A DNA stretch of 64,000 bases from an uncultured Alphaproteobacteria bacterium. Lineage in GTDB: Bacteria > Pseudomonadota > Alphaproteobacteria > Rhodobacterales > Rhodobacteraceae. Both the position numbers and the translations under genes were made by a program. The notes below the pieces were generated by a model. It was not told where the DNA came from. It saw only the letters and a program-made list of their open reading frames with translations, and made no database searches. The stretch lies in contig CACJUU010000001.1 of assembly GCA_902596605.1 (NCBI GenBank), positions 62,001 to 126,000 on the forward strand. Direction: 5' to 3'. Shown here piece by piece: positions 20,612 through 34,795 of the stretch. Position 1 is the stretch's first letter. Each line of letters begins with the position of its first letter.

Positions 20612-21446
20612 TTTTACTCTCCTTAGGAAAATTTGAATTTGGTTCTGCCAGCGTAATTGTGTCTGATGACTTTTTTAAGTTTGGTAATACCCAATTCCAA
20701 AGCATGGCATCTTTTACAGGTAAGGCCATAAATAGATGTTCAAGTACCGCCAATCCCGCGAGGGTACTCAGCAACAAATATCCAAACTGGATATCTGACA
20801 TGGGCTCAGCAGCAAACGTAAATCCCACTAAGAATAGAAACATTAGACACAACATAACAGTAGAAGCGATAAAGAAAAAACCGATAGGTGCAACTCTACA
20901 AAATGTCGCGATATGCTTTAGTGGGACCGTCAAAAAATGTAAATTTATATATGGCACTCCAAAGAAAAGATTGAGCTTTGCTGAAACTCTAGCCACATAA
21001 AGTATTAAAAATGTAGTTAATCCAAAATTATTTTCTGAACCAATTGACATAACAGCCATAATAAACAAACAGGAAAGCAGAAAACATTCATTCAGTGCTA
21101 TTGATCGGAAACCATTTACAAAACGCTCACGTTCTGTATCTCCGTCTATTTCTTGCTTTTCTAAAAGTGGAATGCCCGCAACAACACCTGTTAGAAATGT
21201 TAATTCAACCCATCCCCAGATAAATAAGCTTGCCAAGAAAGAACAGAAGATTTCTGCATAGCTCATGCCATCCAAACTATAAAAATAAAAGTACCATGCG
21301 CAAAAAAACAGAGGCAAAGTAACTAAAACTACTGTGAACCGTGTCTTACTATCACCTAAATCTAATCGCTTTGCTGTATATAGAATTACGCCCGTTAAGA
21401 ACCACCATAAAAATAAAACAAAAAATATACTGACTATTGAGCTCAT
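20598..21446 (-). CDS. puhE: photosynthesis cluster membrane protein PuhE
   Basis: About 282 residues, almost entirely hydrophobic with seven or eight predicted membrane segments. Its place between acsF and hemA and its size match PuhE, a conserved protein whose loss in Rhodobacter capsulatus affects bacteriochlorophyll flux and reaction-centre assembly. A longer open frame runs back to 21524 inside acsF; I chose ATG 21446, just after the acsF stop, because it begins a clean membrane segment and has an AGAAGAAAG ribosome site. Confidence 0.87.
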   Translation of the reverse strand: MSSIVSIFFVLFLWWFLTGVILYTAKRLDLGDSKTRFTVVLVTLPLFFCAWYFYFYSLDGMSYAEIFCSFLASLFIWGWVELTFLTGVVAGIPLLEKQEIDGDTERERFVNGFRSIALNECFLLSCLFIMAVMSIGSENNFGLTTFLILYVARVSAKLNLFFGVPYINLHFLTVPLKHIATFCRVAPIGFFFIASTVMLCLMFLFLVGFTFAAEPMSDIQFGYLLLSTLAGLAVLEHLFMALPVKDAMLWNWVLPNLKKSSDTITLAEPNSNFPKESKNELR

Positions 21447-21462
21447 GAACTTCTTTCTTCTT

Positions 21463-22518
21463 TTAATAACTCGGCTGGAGTCTGCTAGTCTCGGGTACAG
21501 AGTTCCTCTTTGCAGGAATAGCATATAATCTCACAAATGCTATGCCGAGATTCAATGCTGCTATAGGTCGCTTAAGTACTCCAGTTACACCCTTTGACTG
21601 CTTAGCTTTTCCATAGGCTAACATAGCTTTTTTGACTCTTTTTAATCCAATCATCCACTTGGGGTTATCGTGATCTATTTCGATAGGAAACACTTGTCTT
21701 GAAATTTCAGTAGTCATCCTTAAAACCTGGTCATCATACCAATCAATGTCTACTCCCAGCGCTTTGTGGAACTCAGGTCTAGCATGATCTCTTACATACA
21801 TCGTTGCATAAACGGCAACTAAAAAGAATTTTATCCAGTAAATATTCAAACCTGATGTTAGCTTCGGATCGGATCGCATCAGCAATGCGAATGCTTCCCC
21901 GTGCCTAAATTCGTCATTACACCATTTTTCAAACCATTTAAATATTGGATGAAATCTAGAACTCGGGTTCTTTTCCAAATGACGATAAATCGTAATGTAT
22001 CTAGCGTAGCCTATTTTTTCTGACAGATAAGTCGCATAGTAAATAAACTTTGGAGCAAAGTATGTATACTTCTTTTTTCTCGTTAAAAAGCCCAAGTTAA
22101 CAGCAATATTTGCTTCTCTTAAAGCATCATTAATGAAACCGGCATGCCGAGCCTCATCTCTAGCCATCATGGCAAATAGTTCACAGATATCTGCGTTACT
22201 TCCCTGACGTTTCATCTCTTTATAAAGAACACAGCCGGAAAACTCCGAGGTGAGAGAGCTAACCAAAAAGTCAATGAACTCTTTCCTTAATCCTGGCTCT
22301 AAATCCTTAAAATCAAAATCGTCCCACTCAGACGTTTTCTGAAAATGTCTTTTGTTTGGGTCTGAGCGCATTTCCTTAATTAATGGATCCCATTCATCTC
22401 TTATTGATGAAACATCAATTTTATCCAATTCTTTATAATTTGTTGTATAAAACCTTGGGCTAATAAGTGTTTCCTCCATAGCCATATCGGTTGTATTGTC
22501 ATCAATAATAGTACTCAT
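21463..22518 (-). CDS. acsF: aerobic Mg-protoporphyrin IX monomethyl ester oxidative cyclase
   Basis: 351 residues, a di-iron oxygenase that closes the isocyclic ring of bacteriochlorophyll using O2. The two iron-binding ExxH motifs are visible: DEARH (E122, H125) and DEFRH (E203, H206), plus a carboxylate in SEFSG (E92). The start overlaps the stop of the preceding 98-residue gene (ATGA at 22515-22518). No radical-SAM cyclase (bchE) occurs in the window, so bacteriochlorophyll synthesis here appears to need oxygen. Confidence 0.95.
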   Translation of the reverse strand: MSTIIDDNTTDMAMEETLISPRFYTTNYKELDKIDVSSIRDEWDPLIKEMRSDPNKRHFQKTSEWDDFDFKDLEPGLRKEFIDFLVSSLTSEFSGCVLYKEMKRQGSNADICELFAMMARDEARHAGFINDALREANIAVNLGFLTRKKKYTYFAPKFIYYATYLSEKIGYARYITIYRHLEKNPSSRFHPIFKWFEKWCNDEFRHGEAFALLMRSDPKLTSGLNIYWIKFFLVAVYATMYVRDHARPEFHKALGVDIDWYDDQVLRMTTEISRQVFPIEIDHDNPKWMIGLKRVKKAMLAYGKAKQSKGVTGVLKRPIAALNLGIAFVRLYAIPAKRNSVPETSRLQPSY

Positions 22519-22811
22519 AGAGAAACCTCCTCTGAAAACGAAAACTCACAGATTTCCATAAATTCTAATTTGCCAACTACCCTAGTCCAAAGTCTCTCAA
22601 TGGAAGTCGCTCTAAGAATTGTAGCCTCTCTATCTTCCGTAATTACTTCTCCGTAGGGTGCTTTTACAGGATCACCATGGACAATAACCTCATCGCCTGG
22701 ATATACGATCGCTCCATTATTAAATCTTACATGTGCATGCAAAGACTCAAAGGTATTAGATACTTCGATAGTACACGGCGCACTATCTCTTCTTTTTCTA
22801 AAAAAACTCAT
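22515..22811 (-). CDS. conserved small protein between puhC and acsF
   Basis: 98 residues, hydrophilic, with no signal peptide or membrane segment. It begins MSFFRKRRDS and has a central beta-rich part (IVYPGDEVIVHGDPVKAPYG) that looks like a small barrel. A strong GGGGGG ribosome site precedes ATG 22811, and the stop overlaps the acsF start by four bases, so the products are made together. Similar short genes sit at this place in other alphaproteobacterial clusters. I do not know its function; tight coupling suggests a role with the cyclase, possibly as an accessory subunit. Confidence 0.75.
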   Translation of the reverse strand: MSFFRKRRDSAPCTIEVSNTFESLHAHVRFNNGAIVYPGDEVIVHGDPVKAPYGEVITEDREATILRATSIERLWTRVVGKLEFMEICEFSFSEEVSL

Positions 22812-22822
22812 TTTTCCCCCCT

Positions 22823-23275
22823 TTAAAAAATTGATAAAAATAGCTCACTATTTTTACTACCAAAACTCGTTACATTTAAACTCCAACTTGCTTTGCTATC
22901 CTCTAGAGATATCCTACCAGAGGCAAACCTTTTGATTTCGATCTGGTAAGAATCTAACAACTCAAGTCCTACCTTTTTCCTATTATACTCTAATCCAGTC
23001 ATAATCACTGATAAAAATCCACTCTTACCATCGTTTGAATTTAGTAGTTCTTCATTTTGTAAATTTTCTATTGACACTGACCCATCGGTTAGCTTTGCCA
23101 ATATCAAATTTTCTTTCTCCAAAATTTCTATCTTATCAGGCACATCAAATTTATTTCCAGGAAATAAAGATGCTGAGAATACAACCAACAAGGACAACAC
23201 AACCATAATAGATATGGCACACAGAAACCCTTTTGGCACCAAATCATCCTTTCTGTGCTTTGTTTTATCTCGCAT
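22823..23275 (-). CDS. puhC: photosynthetic complex assembly protein PuhC
   Basis: 150 residues: a basic N terminus, one membrane anchor at about residues 18-39 (CAISIMVVLSLLVVFSASLF) and a C-terminal periplasmic domain. Position after puhB and this single-anchor layout match PuhC, which in Rhodobacter helps organise the LH1-reaction-centre core. It starts directly after the puhB stop. Confidence 0.85.
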   Translation of the reverse strand: MRDKTKHRKDDLVPKGFLCAISIMVVLSLLVVFSASLFPGNKFDVPDKIEILEKENLILAKLTDGSVSIENLQNEELLNSNDGKSGFLSVIMTGLEYNRKKVGLELLDSYQIEIKRFASGRISLEDSKASWSLNVTSFGSKNSELFLSIF

Positions 23276-23914
23276 TTATACGCCTTGCTCTATTTGAGAC
23301 TTGAAATCTGGATCGCTTGTGGGCGTCTGAAGACTTATCATCCTTGCCATTACCGACTTTCTTAAAATGGTAGCAACCTCGTCTACATCTTCTATACAAG
23401 AGAAAGCAGGCTCAGTGTTTTTGAGTTTCCAAGGCCGCACGCTTGGCCAACATGAAATATAGGGAACCCTCTTTCCAGAACTTAACTCAAAGGAAATTGT
23501 TCCTAAAGACCCTTTACGTTTCTGCAAATTTACTGATTTTATTTTTTTAAATGGTATAGAAATTAAAAAAGATAAGGCTGCACCACTTTTTATTATTACT
23601 CTATTTTCGGTGATAATATATACAGAACTTTGAGATTGTATTCCAGCGAGAGCCATGAGTATAAACGAAGCTAAAATACCGCTTGAAAGAAAGGGTAAGA
23701 AGTCGACTGCAAAAGCTGTATAGAAATCAGTAACCGTCAATCTCGCGGCGAATACGACTGAGAGTATTATCAAATAAAAGGCTAAAAGCTTTAATCCAAA
23801 AAAATACCAAGAAAACCCCCAAAAAGAGGGTTTTCCTTTCCACAGAATACTCTCGCCTTCTGGAATTGCATCCAAAATATTTTTATGCGCTTCTAATTTA
23901 GATTTATATTCCAT
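23276..23914 (-). CDS. puhB: reaction-centre assembly protein PuhB
   Basis: 212 residues with a cytoplasmic start (EGESILWKGKPS), then three hydrophobic segments between about residues 35 and 115, followed by a PH-like domain containing TENRVIIKSG. Matches PuhB (bacterial PH domain), needed for reaction-centre assembly. Lies 9 bases after puhA. Confidence 0.88.
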   Translation of the reverse strand: MEYKSKLEAHKNILDAIPEGESILWKGKPSFWGFSWYFFGLKLLAFYLIILSVVFAARLTVTDFYTAFAVDFLPFLSSGILASFILMALAGIQSQSSVYIITENRVIIKSGAALSFLISIPFKKIKSVNLQKRKGSLGTISFELSSGKRVPYISCWPSVRPWKLKNTEPAFSCIEDVDEVATILRKSVMARMISLQTPTSDPDFKSQIEQGV

Positions 23915-23923
23915 TTCTTCTCC

Positions 23924-24694
23924 CTAAAATGCAGATACCAATCTGTCATAAGAGGCATAGAGTTGACCACCACTGTAATAAGCAGAGATCTTATCCTCTT
24001 CTAACATCGTAACTTTAGTCTGAGCTTTTGTTCTTGGCACTTTTAGGAAATGTTTCCCATAAAGAGTGTTTACATGAACTCCATCGCTCCGAATTAGTGC
24101 TAAAGGCATGGGTAACAAGCATGACGTTTTATCTTTCAACTCTATTTCAAGATATCTTACAAGCTGTTCTGGAGCATCGACCCAAAGATCTGAAATTTTA
24201 CCGACAATTTTTTTGTCAGCTGATATAACGTTCATACCTCGTGGATCTTTTCCCGCTGATACTTCGTATTTTTTCAATGTTCGCATGGGCACTATCTTGG
24301 GCTTACCATGTCCATCCAGTTCAGGAACATCTCTTCGCTCAGCCCAAGCTGCGGCGCCTATGCCATCCGTCATAGGATTTCCAGTAGGCGAAAATGGTGC
24401 TCCACCTGCAATGTTTTCCCTCTTAATAGACAATTTTCTTTTTTCTTTTCCATTTTCTGGAACAGTAATGCTACCCCTACCGTGTGGCAGCTTAAATGTC
24501 TTTGTCTCTGACGGACCTCCATAGGGTCCTTGATTAGCACTAAGATCACCCTCCTCATTCTCTAAGGGATACCCTTCTCTCATATTCTCTCTTTGCAAAT
24601 ATATAACTAAGCCTGCAAAAAATAACCAAAATGCATAAAGGGAAATTTGTGCTAAATCCACATTCCCAAAAAATATTACGTTATAAGGTTCCAT
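23924..24694 (-). CDS. puhA: photosynthetic reaction centre H subunit
   Basis: 256 residues: one N-terminal membrane helix (about residues 12-32, LAQISLYAFWLFFAGLVIYL) ending in RENMREGYPLE, then the PRC-barrel cytoplasmic domain with GKISDLWVDAPEQLVRYLEI near residue 165. The H subunit caps the L/M pair on the cytoplasmic side and controls proton delivery to quinone QB. It is encoded away from pufLM and read from the bch superoperon, 24 bases after lhaA. Confidence 0.96.
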   Translation of the reverse strand: MEPYNVIFFGNVDLAQISLYAFWLFFAGLVIYLQRENMREGYPLENEEGDLSANQGPYGGPSETKTFKLPHGRGSITVPENGKEKRKLSIKRENIAGGAPFSPTGNPMTDGIGAAAWAERRDVPELDGHGKPKIVPMRTLKKYEVSAGKDPRGMNVISADKKIVGKISDLWVDAPEQLVRYLEIELKDKTSCLLPMPLALIRSDGVHVNTLYGKHFLKVPRTKAQTKVTMLEEDKISAYYSGGQLYASYDRLVSAF

Positions 24695-24718
24695 TTGATA
24701 TTCTCCTGATTTTCATGG

Positions 24719-26164
24719 TTAAGTTGGCATTTCTGAAAAACCAAATTTTCCCAATTTTTTACCATCATGCCTAAGGCTAGACAGGTATTGAGAAAGAGGT
24801 CCCAAAAAAGCTAAAGTTAAAAATAGAAGGAAGATTTCTAAATGATACACAACTAAATACGAAAATGCTGCGTTAGAAGAGACAACTAAATTCAAGCCCT
24901 CCGAACCAACAACTGACCTAGAAATGTCATTTAAAATTCCACCTAAACCTATGCCCAAGCCAGCGGCCGTTGCCTGAGCTGCCCCCCATGAACCGAGAAC
25001 AAGACCACGTCCCGTCCCCTTTGAAATAGGTATGGTCATTGCAATTATCAAAGTCGACACTGCAAATAAACCAGTACCCAAACCAATTAAAAATGATCCA
25101 AAAAAATAAAGTGAAGCTAATTTCATTGGATCAGACATAATTACGAAACATAGCCCACCAATAGCTGTAAAGAGTGCAAAAACTATTGATTTAATTGGCC
25201 CTCCTTTTTTTCTTTTTAGGGACCTAGAGGCTAAAAACAATCCAAATAGAGCTCCAAAAACCCATACTGCAGTAAGATTTGTGGTAGCTGCGACACTCAA
25301 TCCCAATATTTCCCCGCCATATGGTTCTAGTAAGATATCTTGCATAGAGAGACCTAAAGTTCCGAAGAATACAACTAATAGCAAACCTCGCCCTCCCTGA
25401 GATTTAAGGAATAATCCCATTATGGGAATAAATCCAGCCTCAGTCTTATAGATATTTTTCTTTTCTACTGGTATAAGTTTTTCTTGTCTCCAGATCGCAA
25501 CTAAATTCAGCAAAAGGGTTACAACGGCTGCTCCCTGGACAACTTGAATTAGTTTGAACTTTGTAAAATCTGCTAACAAGAGTCCAAAAGTCAAGGCAGC
25601 TAGACCCATCCCTAGAAGAAACATAACATAAAGAAGTGTAACAACCTGCGACCTTGTTTTATCCGTTGCCCTGTCAGCTGCTAAAGCTAATCCCGCCGTT
25701 TGAGTCAGATGTGCGCCCATACCTGTAGCCAAAAATGAAAAAGCTACTAAAATATGTCCAGCCCACCATGGACCCACTGTTTGATCACCTGATAGAACAA
25801 TTATCGAAAATGGCATAACTGCCAGCCCCCCAAACTGCCACATTGTTCCATACCAAATATAAGGCATTCTCTTCCATCCAATAAGCGATTTATGATTATC
25901 AGACTTAAACCCCAAAACAGCTCTCAAAGGAGCCAATAATATAGGAATAGCTACCATGGTTGCTACCAACGAGGCTACTACACCTAACTCCACAATCATT
26001 ACTCGATTAAGGGTGCCAACTAATAAGACAGTAGCTATTCCCACAGATACTTGAAATAATGAAAGTCTTAGCAAACTCGACATCGGTAGCTCGCTCGACA
26101 CAGCATCAGAAAATGGTAATAATGAACTACTTAGCTCTTTTATCATTTTTTTTGACATAATCAT
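24719..26164 (-). CDS. lhaA: LH1 assembly factor LhaA (PucC/BCD family)
   Basis: About 481 residues with roughly 12 membrane segments, member of the major-facilitator-like bacteriochlorophyll delivery (PucC/LhaA) family. The LRLSLFQVSVGIATVLLVGT start and GWKRMPYIWYGTMWQFGG motif are typical. LhaA is needed for assembly of the LH1 antenna. The open frame runs further back into bchM, but ATG 26164 forms an ATGA overlap with the bchM stop and has a GGAG upstream; ATG 26158 is an alternative. Confidence 0.92.
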   Translation of the reverse strand: MIMSKKMIKELSSSLLPFSDAVSSELPMSSLLRLSLFQVSVGIATVLLVGTLNRVMIVELGVVASLVATMVAIPILLAPLRAVLGFKSDNHKSLIGWKRMPYIWYGTMWQFGGLAVMPFSIIVLSGDQTVGPWWAGHILVAFSFLATGMGAHLTQTAGLALAADRATDKTRSQVVTLLYVMFLLGMGLAALTFGLLLADFTKFKLIQVVQGAAVVTLLLNLVAIWRQEKLIPVEKKNIYKTEAGFIPIMGLFLKSQGGRGLLLVVFFGTLGLSMQDILLEPYGGEILGLSVAATTNLTAVWVFGALFGLFLASRSLKRKKGGPIKSIVFALFTAIGGLCFVIMSDPMKLASLYFFGSFLIGLGTGLFAVSTLIIAMTIPISKGTGRGLVLGSWGAAQATAAGLGIGLGGILNDISRSVVGSEGLNLVVSSNAAFSYLVVYHLEIFLLFLTLAFLGPLSQYLSSLRHDGKKLGKFGFSEMPT

Positions 26165-26840
26165 CTGTTTGCCAACTCCCATGCTTCTGACACATAAAAA
26201 AAGCTCTTTATTCTTTTTATTTTTGTAAGAGAAGCATTTATCTTCAGGGCTTCTAATTGCTCTAACTGACCCCACTCAATTGGAACGACTTCTGGCGATC
26301 TTTCAGACTTTGGAAAAAATTTTCCTAAAAGCAACTTTGAATTAAGAAAAAAGGTGCTCGGTATAACAGTAAAAAGAACTGAATTATTTGCTCTACTAGA
26401 AAAATCGTTTATCGAGGATATGACATCTTCGGTGGAATAGTGAATCAAACTATCCATTGCAATTATATAATCAAAGTTACCAAAGCTTTGTTCTTTCATA
26501 TCTCCTGCGAAATATTCAATATTTTTATTTAAACTACTTCTGTTTTTAGCTACCTCTATCAATTTTTCAGAGATATCGACGCCAACAACTTCTGCTCCTT
26601 TTTCATCTAGCATCCGTGAAAGTACTCCGGTACCACATCCGGCATCCAATATTCTTGTACCTCTTAAATCCTTGGGAAGCTTTTCGATTATTGCCGCTTG
26701 CATTTTTTCACGCCCTTCTCTAACTAATTGGCGTACAAAGGAAACAGGTTCATTCGACGTAAGCTTATCCCAAGCATCACTGGATACTTCATTGAAATAA
26801 TTCTCTAGTCTTGCTCGTTTAGCAAGATAAGTATTCTGCA

Positions 26841-26841
<1 letters not shown>
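26161..26841 (-). CDS. bchM: Mg-protoporphyrin IX O-methyltransferase
   Basis: 226 residues, an S-adenosylmethionine methyltransferase with motif I RILDAGCGTGVLSRML near residue 66 and the VVGVDIS and IIAMDSLIHY stretches. It methylates the propionate of Mg-protoporphyrin IX before ring closure by AcsF. ATG 26841 shares a base with the bchL stop (TGATG) and has AGGA 9 bases upstream; the open frame also allows TTG 26844. Confidence 0.95.
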
Positions 26842-27758
<917 letters not shown>

Positions 27759-30700
27759 TTATTCTGCTGCAAGGCCTATACCTTCAACTTTATCTTCCAA
27801 TTCATCAGCACCTTTTCTTAACGCATCAAGCGTATCTTGATCTGGTTGCCAATACTCTCTTTCATGCGCTTCAAGCAGTCTATTTGCCACCCTAAGACTG
27901 GCCTTAGGATTTAGTTCCGAAAGCTTTCTTCTCATCTCCTCATCTAAAACAAATGTTTCTGAAAGTTGATCATAGAGGTCAGGATCAACTTGCCCAGTGG
28001 TCGCAGACCAACCTAATGTGTTGGTAATTTGAGCTTCAATTTGTCTAACACCTTCATGACCATGTTGAAGAAGAGGCTCAAACCATTTTGGGTTCAATGA
28101 CCTAGTTCTAGTCTCTAAATTAATTTGCTCAGATAAGGTCCTTACAGCTGCATCACCTCTAGTTTGATCTCCTATATAAACCGGGATTGCATCTCCTCCA
28201 TTTGCTTTTTTTACAGCTCTGCTTATTCCACCAAGTGTATCAAAATAGTGATCTATAGTTGTTACACCCAATTCGACACTTTCTAAGTTTTGATAAGCAA
28301 AATCGACTTTTTTCAAAGCAGATGAAAGTAGTTCAGACTGTTTAGTACATTTCCCATCCAAGCCATAGGCAAATCCTTTTCTATTGTTAAAAGTATCGGC
28401 CAGCTCTTCCTCATCATCCCAAGAAGAAGTATCGATGAGGTGACTCACATTTGAGCCATATGCACCCTCCGCATTTGAAAAAACTCTGAGTGCAGCTGAC
28501 TTAATATCAATGTTCATTTCTTTTTGATGTTTTAAAGTATTTGCTCTGATAAAATTCATATCCAAAGGTTCTTCTACAAGAGAAGCCTTATAAGCAGCAC
28601 TAGCAAGCATTCTGACCTGTAATGGCAATAGGTCTCTAAAAATGCCAGAGAGAGTCATTAAGACATCTATCCGCGGCCTTCCAAGATCAGATAGTGGAAT
28701 AAGCTCTGCGCCACACAATCTTCCGTAATCATCAAACCATGGCATAGCGCCCATTAGAGCCATTGCCTGTGCTATAGATAGTCCGTCAGATTTTATATTG
28801 TCTGAACCCCACAAAACCATTGCGACCGAATTAGGATAGGTTTCGTGCTTCGACAATAATAGTTCTGCTTGCTGCTCTCCCTCTTTCATGGCAAAAAGAG
28901 AAGGCATTCTGAATGGATCAAAGGCATGTACATTTCGTCCGGTTGGAACAATATCGGGTGACCTAATCAAGTCACCCCCCGGAACCGGCCTAATAAATTG
29001 GCCATTTAAGGCATTAATTATTCCTTCGACTTCTGTTTGCTTTTTTAACTTCTCTAAAAGCTTGCCCACTTCTTGATGATTATGACTTTCTCTTAAATAT
29101 CCATCATACTCTTTTAGCTTTTCTTCGCTTAACTCTTGGCCCACAATATGTAACCCATCGGGAATTAAAGCATCCTCGCTTTCTATTATTTTTAGCCATA
29201 AATTCTCGATGGTATCGAAATCTTTAAAATTAACGAGTTTAGCCTGATCAATTATAAGGTTTTCTAGTTTTTTCTTATTACCATCATCATCAGCCAGTTC
29301 TCGATACTGAATAACACTCTCTTTTAGTTCAATAAGACCTTTATAGAGACCTGCTTTTGCAAGAGGTGGAGTAAGATGGGATATTACAACGGCATTTGTT
29401 CTTCTCTTAGCTAGTGAAGCCTCAGAAGGATTATTTGCTGCATATAGGTAAATGTTAGGAATATCACCTATTAATCGATCGGGCCAACACTTTGAGCTAG
29501 ACCCAACTTTTTTTCCTGGCATAAATTCCAAAGCACCATGCATCCCAAAATGCAAAAATGCATCAACTTTAAAGCCATTTCGCATCCATCTATAAAACGT
29601 AGAAAAAGCATGAGTAGGAGCAAAGCCTTTTTCAAATAATAATCTCATTGGGTCTCCTTCGTACCCAAAGGTCGGCTGAATACCCACTACTATGTTACCA
29701 AGCTTTTTCCCAAGAATGAAAACACCTGTGCCATCTGATTGAATCTTTCCCGGAGCTGGTCCCCATACTTCCTCTATTTCCTTCAAATATGGTTCATTTT
29801 CAACTATTTCAGCACCGTCAACACGCTCAATTACATTTGCTTCTTGACCGTACTTGCATGAATTTCCATCCAAGATGGCTTCTCTTAAATCGTTGGTAGA
29901 ATTAGGAAGTTCAATTTCGTAACCTTCGCTTTTCATTGACTTTAGTACATTGTATAAGCTCTCGAATACACTCAAGTAAGCAGCAGTTCCAATAGAACCA
30001 GCATTAGGAGGGAATCCATATAAAATAATTCCTACTTTCTTTTCCGAATTTTCTTTTCTCTTAAGTTTAACTAGTCTGCGAGTCTTTTCGGATAAGCTTT
30101 TTATCCTTTCATAACAAGGAACCATATCGAATGCTTTCTCGTTACCAGTTCTTAATTGCACGCAACAACTACAGCCTCCTTCTTCACCCAATCTTCCTCC
30201 AAAAACTGTTGGGTTAGTTGCTCCGTCTAACTCTGGTAAAGACACTAAAATAGTCGTCTCTATTGGATTAAGTCCACCATCATTTTTATCCCACTGATTA
30301 AGGTTCTGGAACTCAATAGCATGTGCTGCAATATAGGGTACATCTAACTCAGCTAAAGCTTCCTCCGCAGCTTTACTACTATTGTATGCCGGTCCGCCAA
30401 CCAAACTAAACCCTGTCAAAGATAGAAATGTGTCGATTGATACCTTAGCATTTTGCACAAAATATTTATTTATTGCTGGCCTAGCATCTAAACCTGCGGC
30501 AAACGCTGGAATAACCTTTAAACCCTGTGCTTCTAAACTTCTTATAACTTGATCATAATGTGCGGTGTCTCCAGAGAGAACATAGGATCTCATCAAAAGA
30601 AGACCTACGGTACCTATTGAGTGTTTTGCAAAAGGGATTTCTGAAATATTTTCAGTAATTTTCTTCGGTATATCGGGATGATAAAGGCCTGTTTCAGGGT

Positions 30701-31323
30701 ATTCAACAGGTGATTTAATCTCGACCTTTGAACTATTATGAAGTGAGCTATATCTCGACAATAAATAGCAAAAAAGACTCTCAATGTTTTCTTCAGATCC
30801 TGCCAACCAATATTGCATGGATAGGAAATAGGCTCTCAAATCCTGGGCTTTTCCAGGTATAAATTTCAAGACTTTCGGGATCTGGCGAAGAATAGCCATT
30901 TGTTTTTCCCCACCAGTAACTTTATTTTTATCTCCTCTTAGCTTTTTCAAGAACTTTAGCACTCCTGAGGAGGGTTTAGACATATCTAAGCCACCCATTT
31001 TTGTAAGATTCACAATTTCTTTTGATGAGACTAGTCCAAGCATAAGATCACATTTTTCCCTGGCTTTTTTCAAATCTGGAAGGATTGCTGAAATATGGTC
31101 CTCCAAAAAAACTAAAGTGATAAGAACCATATTTGCCCTTGCAAGATCCTCCTTTGTTTTAAGCAAACTACTTGGATCTTCTTCCCAGGATGCTGCTGCG
31201 TGCACAATTATCTCTAGCTCAGGATAAATTTTGCTAAACCTGCTCTTTATTCGTTCTACTGAACCAATAGAATGCGCATCTAAGGTTAGCATTACTAGTG
31301 TATACGGATCTTTTTTATATGAT

Positions 31324-31334
<11 letters not shown>
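27759..31334 (-). CDS. bchH: magnesium chelatase subunit H
   Basis: About 1191 residues, the porphyrin-binding catalytic subunit that inserts Mg2+ into protoporphyrin IX together with BchI and BchD. The cobaltochelatase-CobN-like body contains the [18 protein letters not shown] stretch and [20 protein letters not shown] longer open frame begins at 31397; I chose ATG 31334 because it gives the conserved start [20 protein letters not shown]. It overlaps the end of bchB by 11 bases. Confidence 0.96.
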
Positions 31335-34618
<3,284 letters not shown>

Positions 34619-34658
34619 ACTTACGAGACCTCTGAAATAAAGCTTTACGTACTAAAAA

Positions 34659-34686
34659 ATGGTAGCGAACCTATCCAAAGTGTCAA
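34659..34686 (-). promoter_or_regulatory. bchF superoperon promoter
   Basis: Read on the minus strand: -35 TTGACA (34686-34681), 16-base spacer, -10 TACCAT (34664-34659). The -35 hexamer lies inside a perfect PpsR operator, so repressor binding would block RNA polymerase. It would drive bchF through hemA. Confidence 0.55.
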
Positions 34687-34698
34687 CAAAAAGTTACA
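34681..34698. promoter_or_regulatory. PpsR/CrtJ operator 1 (bchF/aerR gap)
   Basis: TGTCAACAAAAAGTTACA, a perfect TGT-N12-ACA palindrome of the PpsR/CrtJ class. It overlaps the -35 element of the bchF promoter. The second site in the same gap starts 40 bases away, a multiple of the helical turn, which suits cooperative binding. Confidence 0.85.
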
Positions 34699-34720
34699 TA
34701 TTTTAAATAAATTTTTTTTT

Positions 34721-34738
34721 TGTTGAAAAAAAATTACA
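34721..34738. promoter_or_regulatory. PpsR/CrtJ operator 2 (bchF/aerR gap)
   Basis: TGTTGAAAAAAAATTACA, a perfect TGT-N12-ACA match within the bchF/aerR intergenic region and nearer to aerR. It could serve aerR, bchF or both. Confidence 0.75.
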
Positions 34739-34795
34739 CGAGAGGGAAAACGAGCACATTCACTGCTCTACAAAATAAAAATCTAAAGAACCGAG

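Noticed and set aside
20503-21000. 165-residue plus-strand ORF opposite puhE and hemA
   Set aside because: It is the antisense shadow of two well-supported genes and has no recognisable family.
24108-24524. 138-residue plus-strand ORF opposite puhA
   Set aside because: Shadow of the conserved puhA reading frame; no ribosome site or family match.
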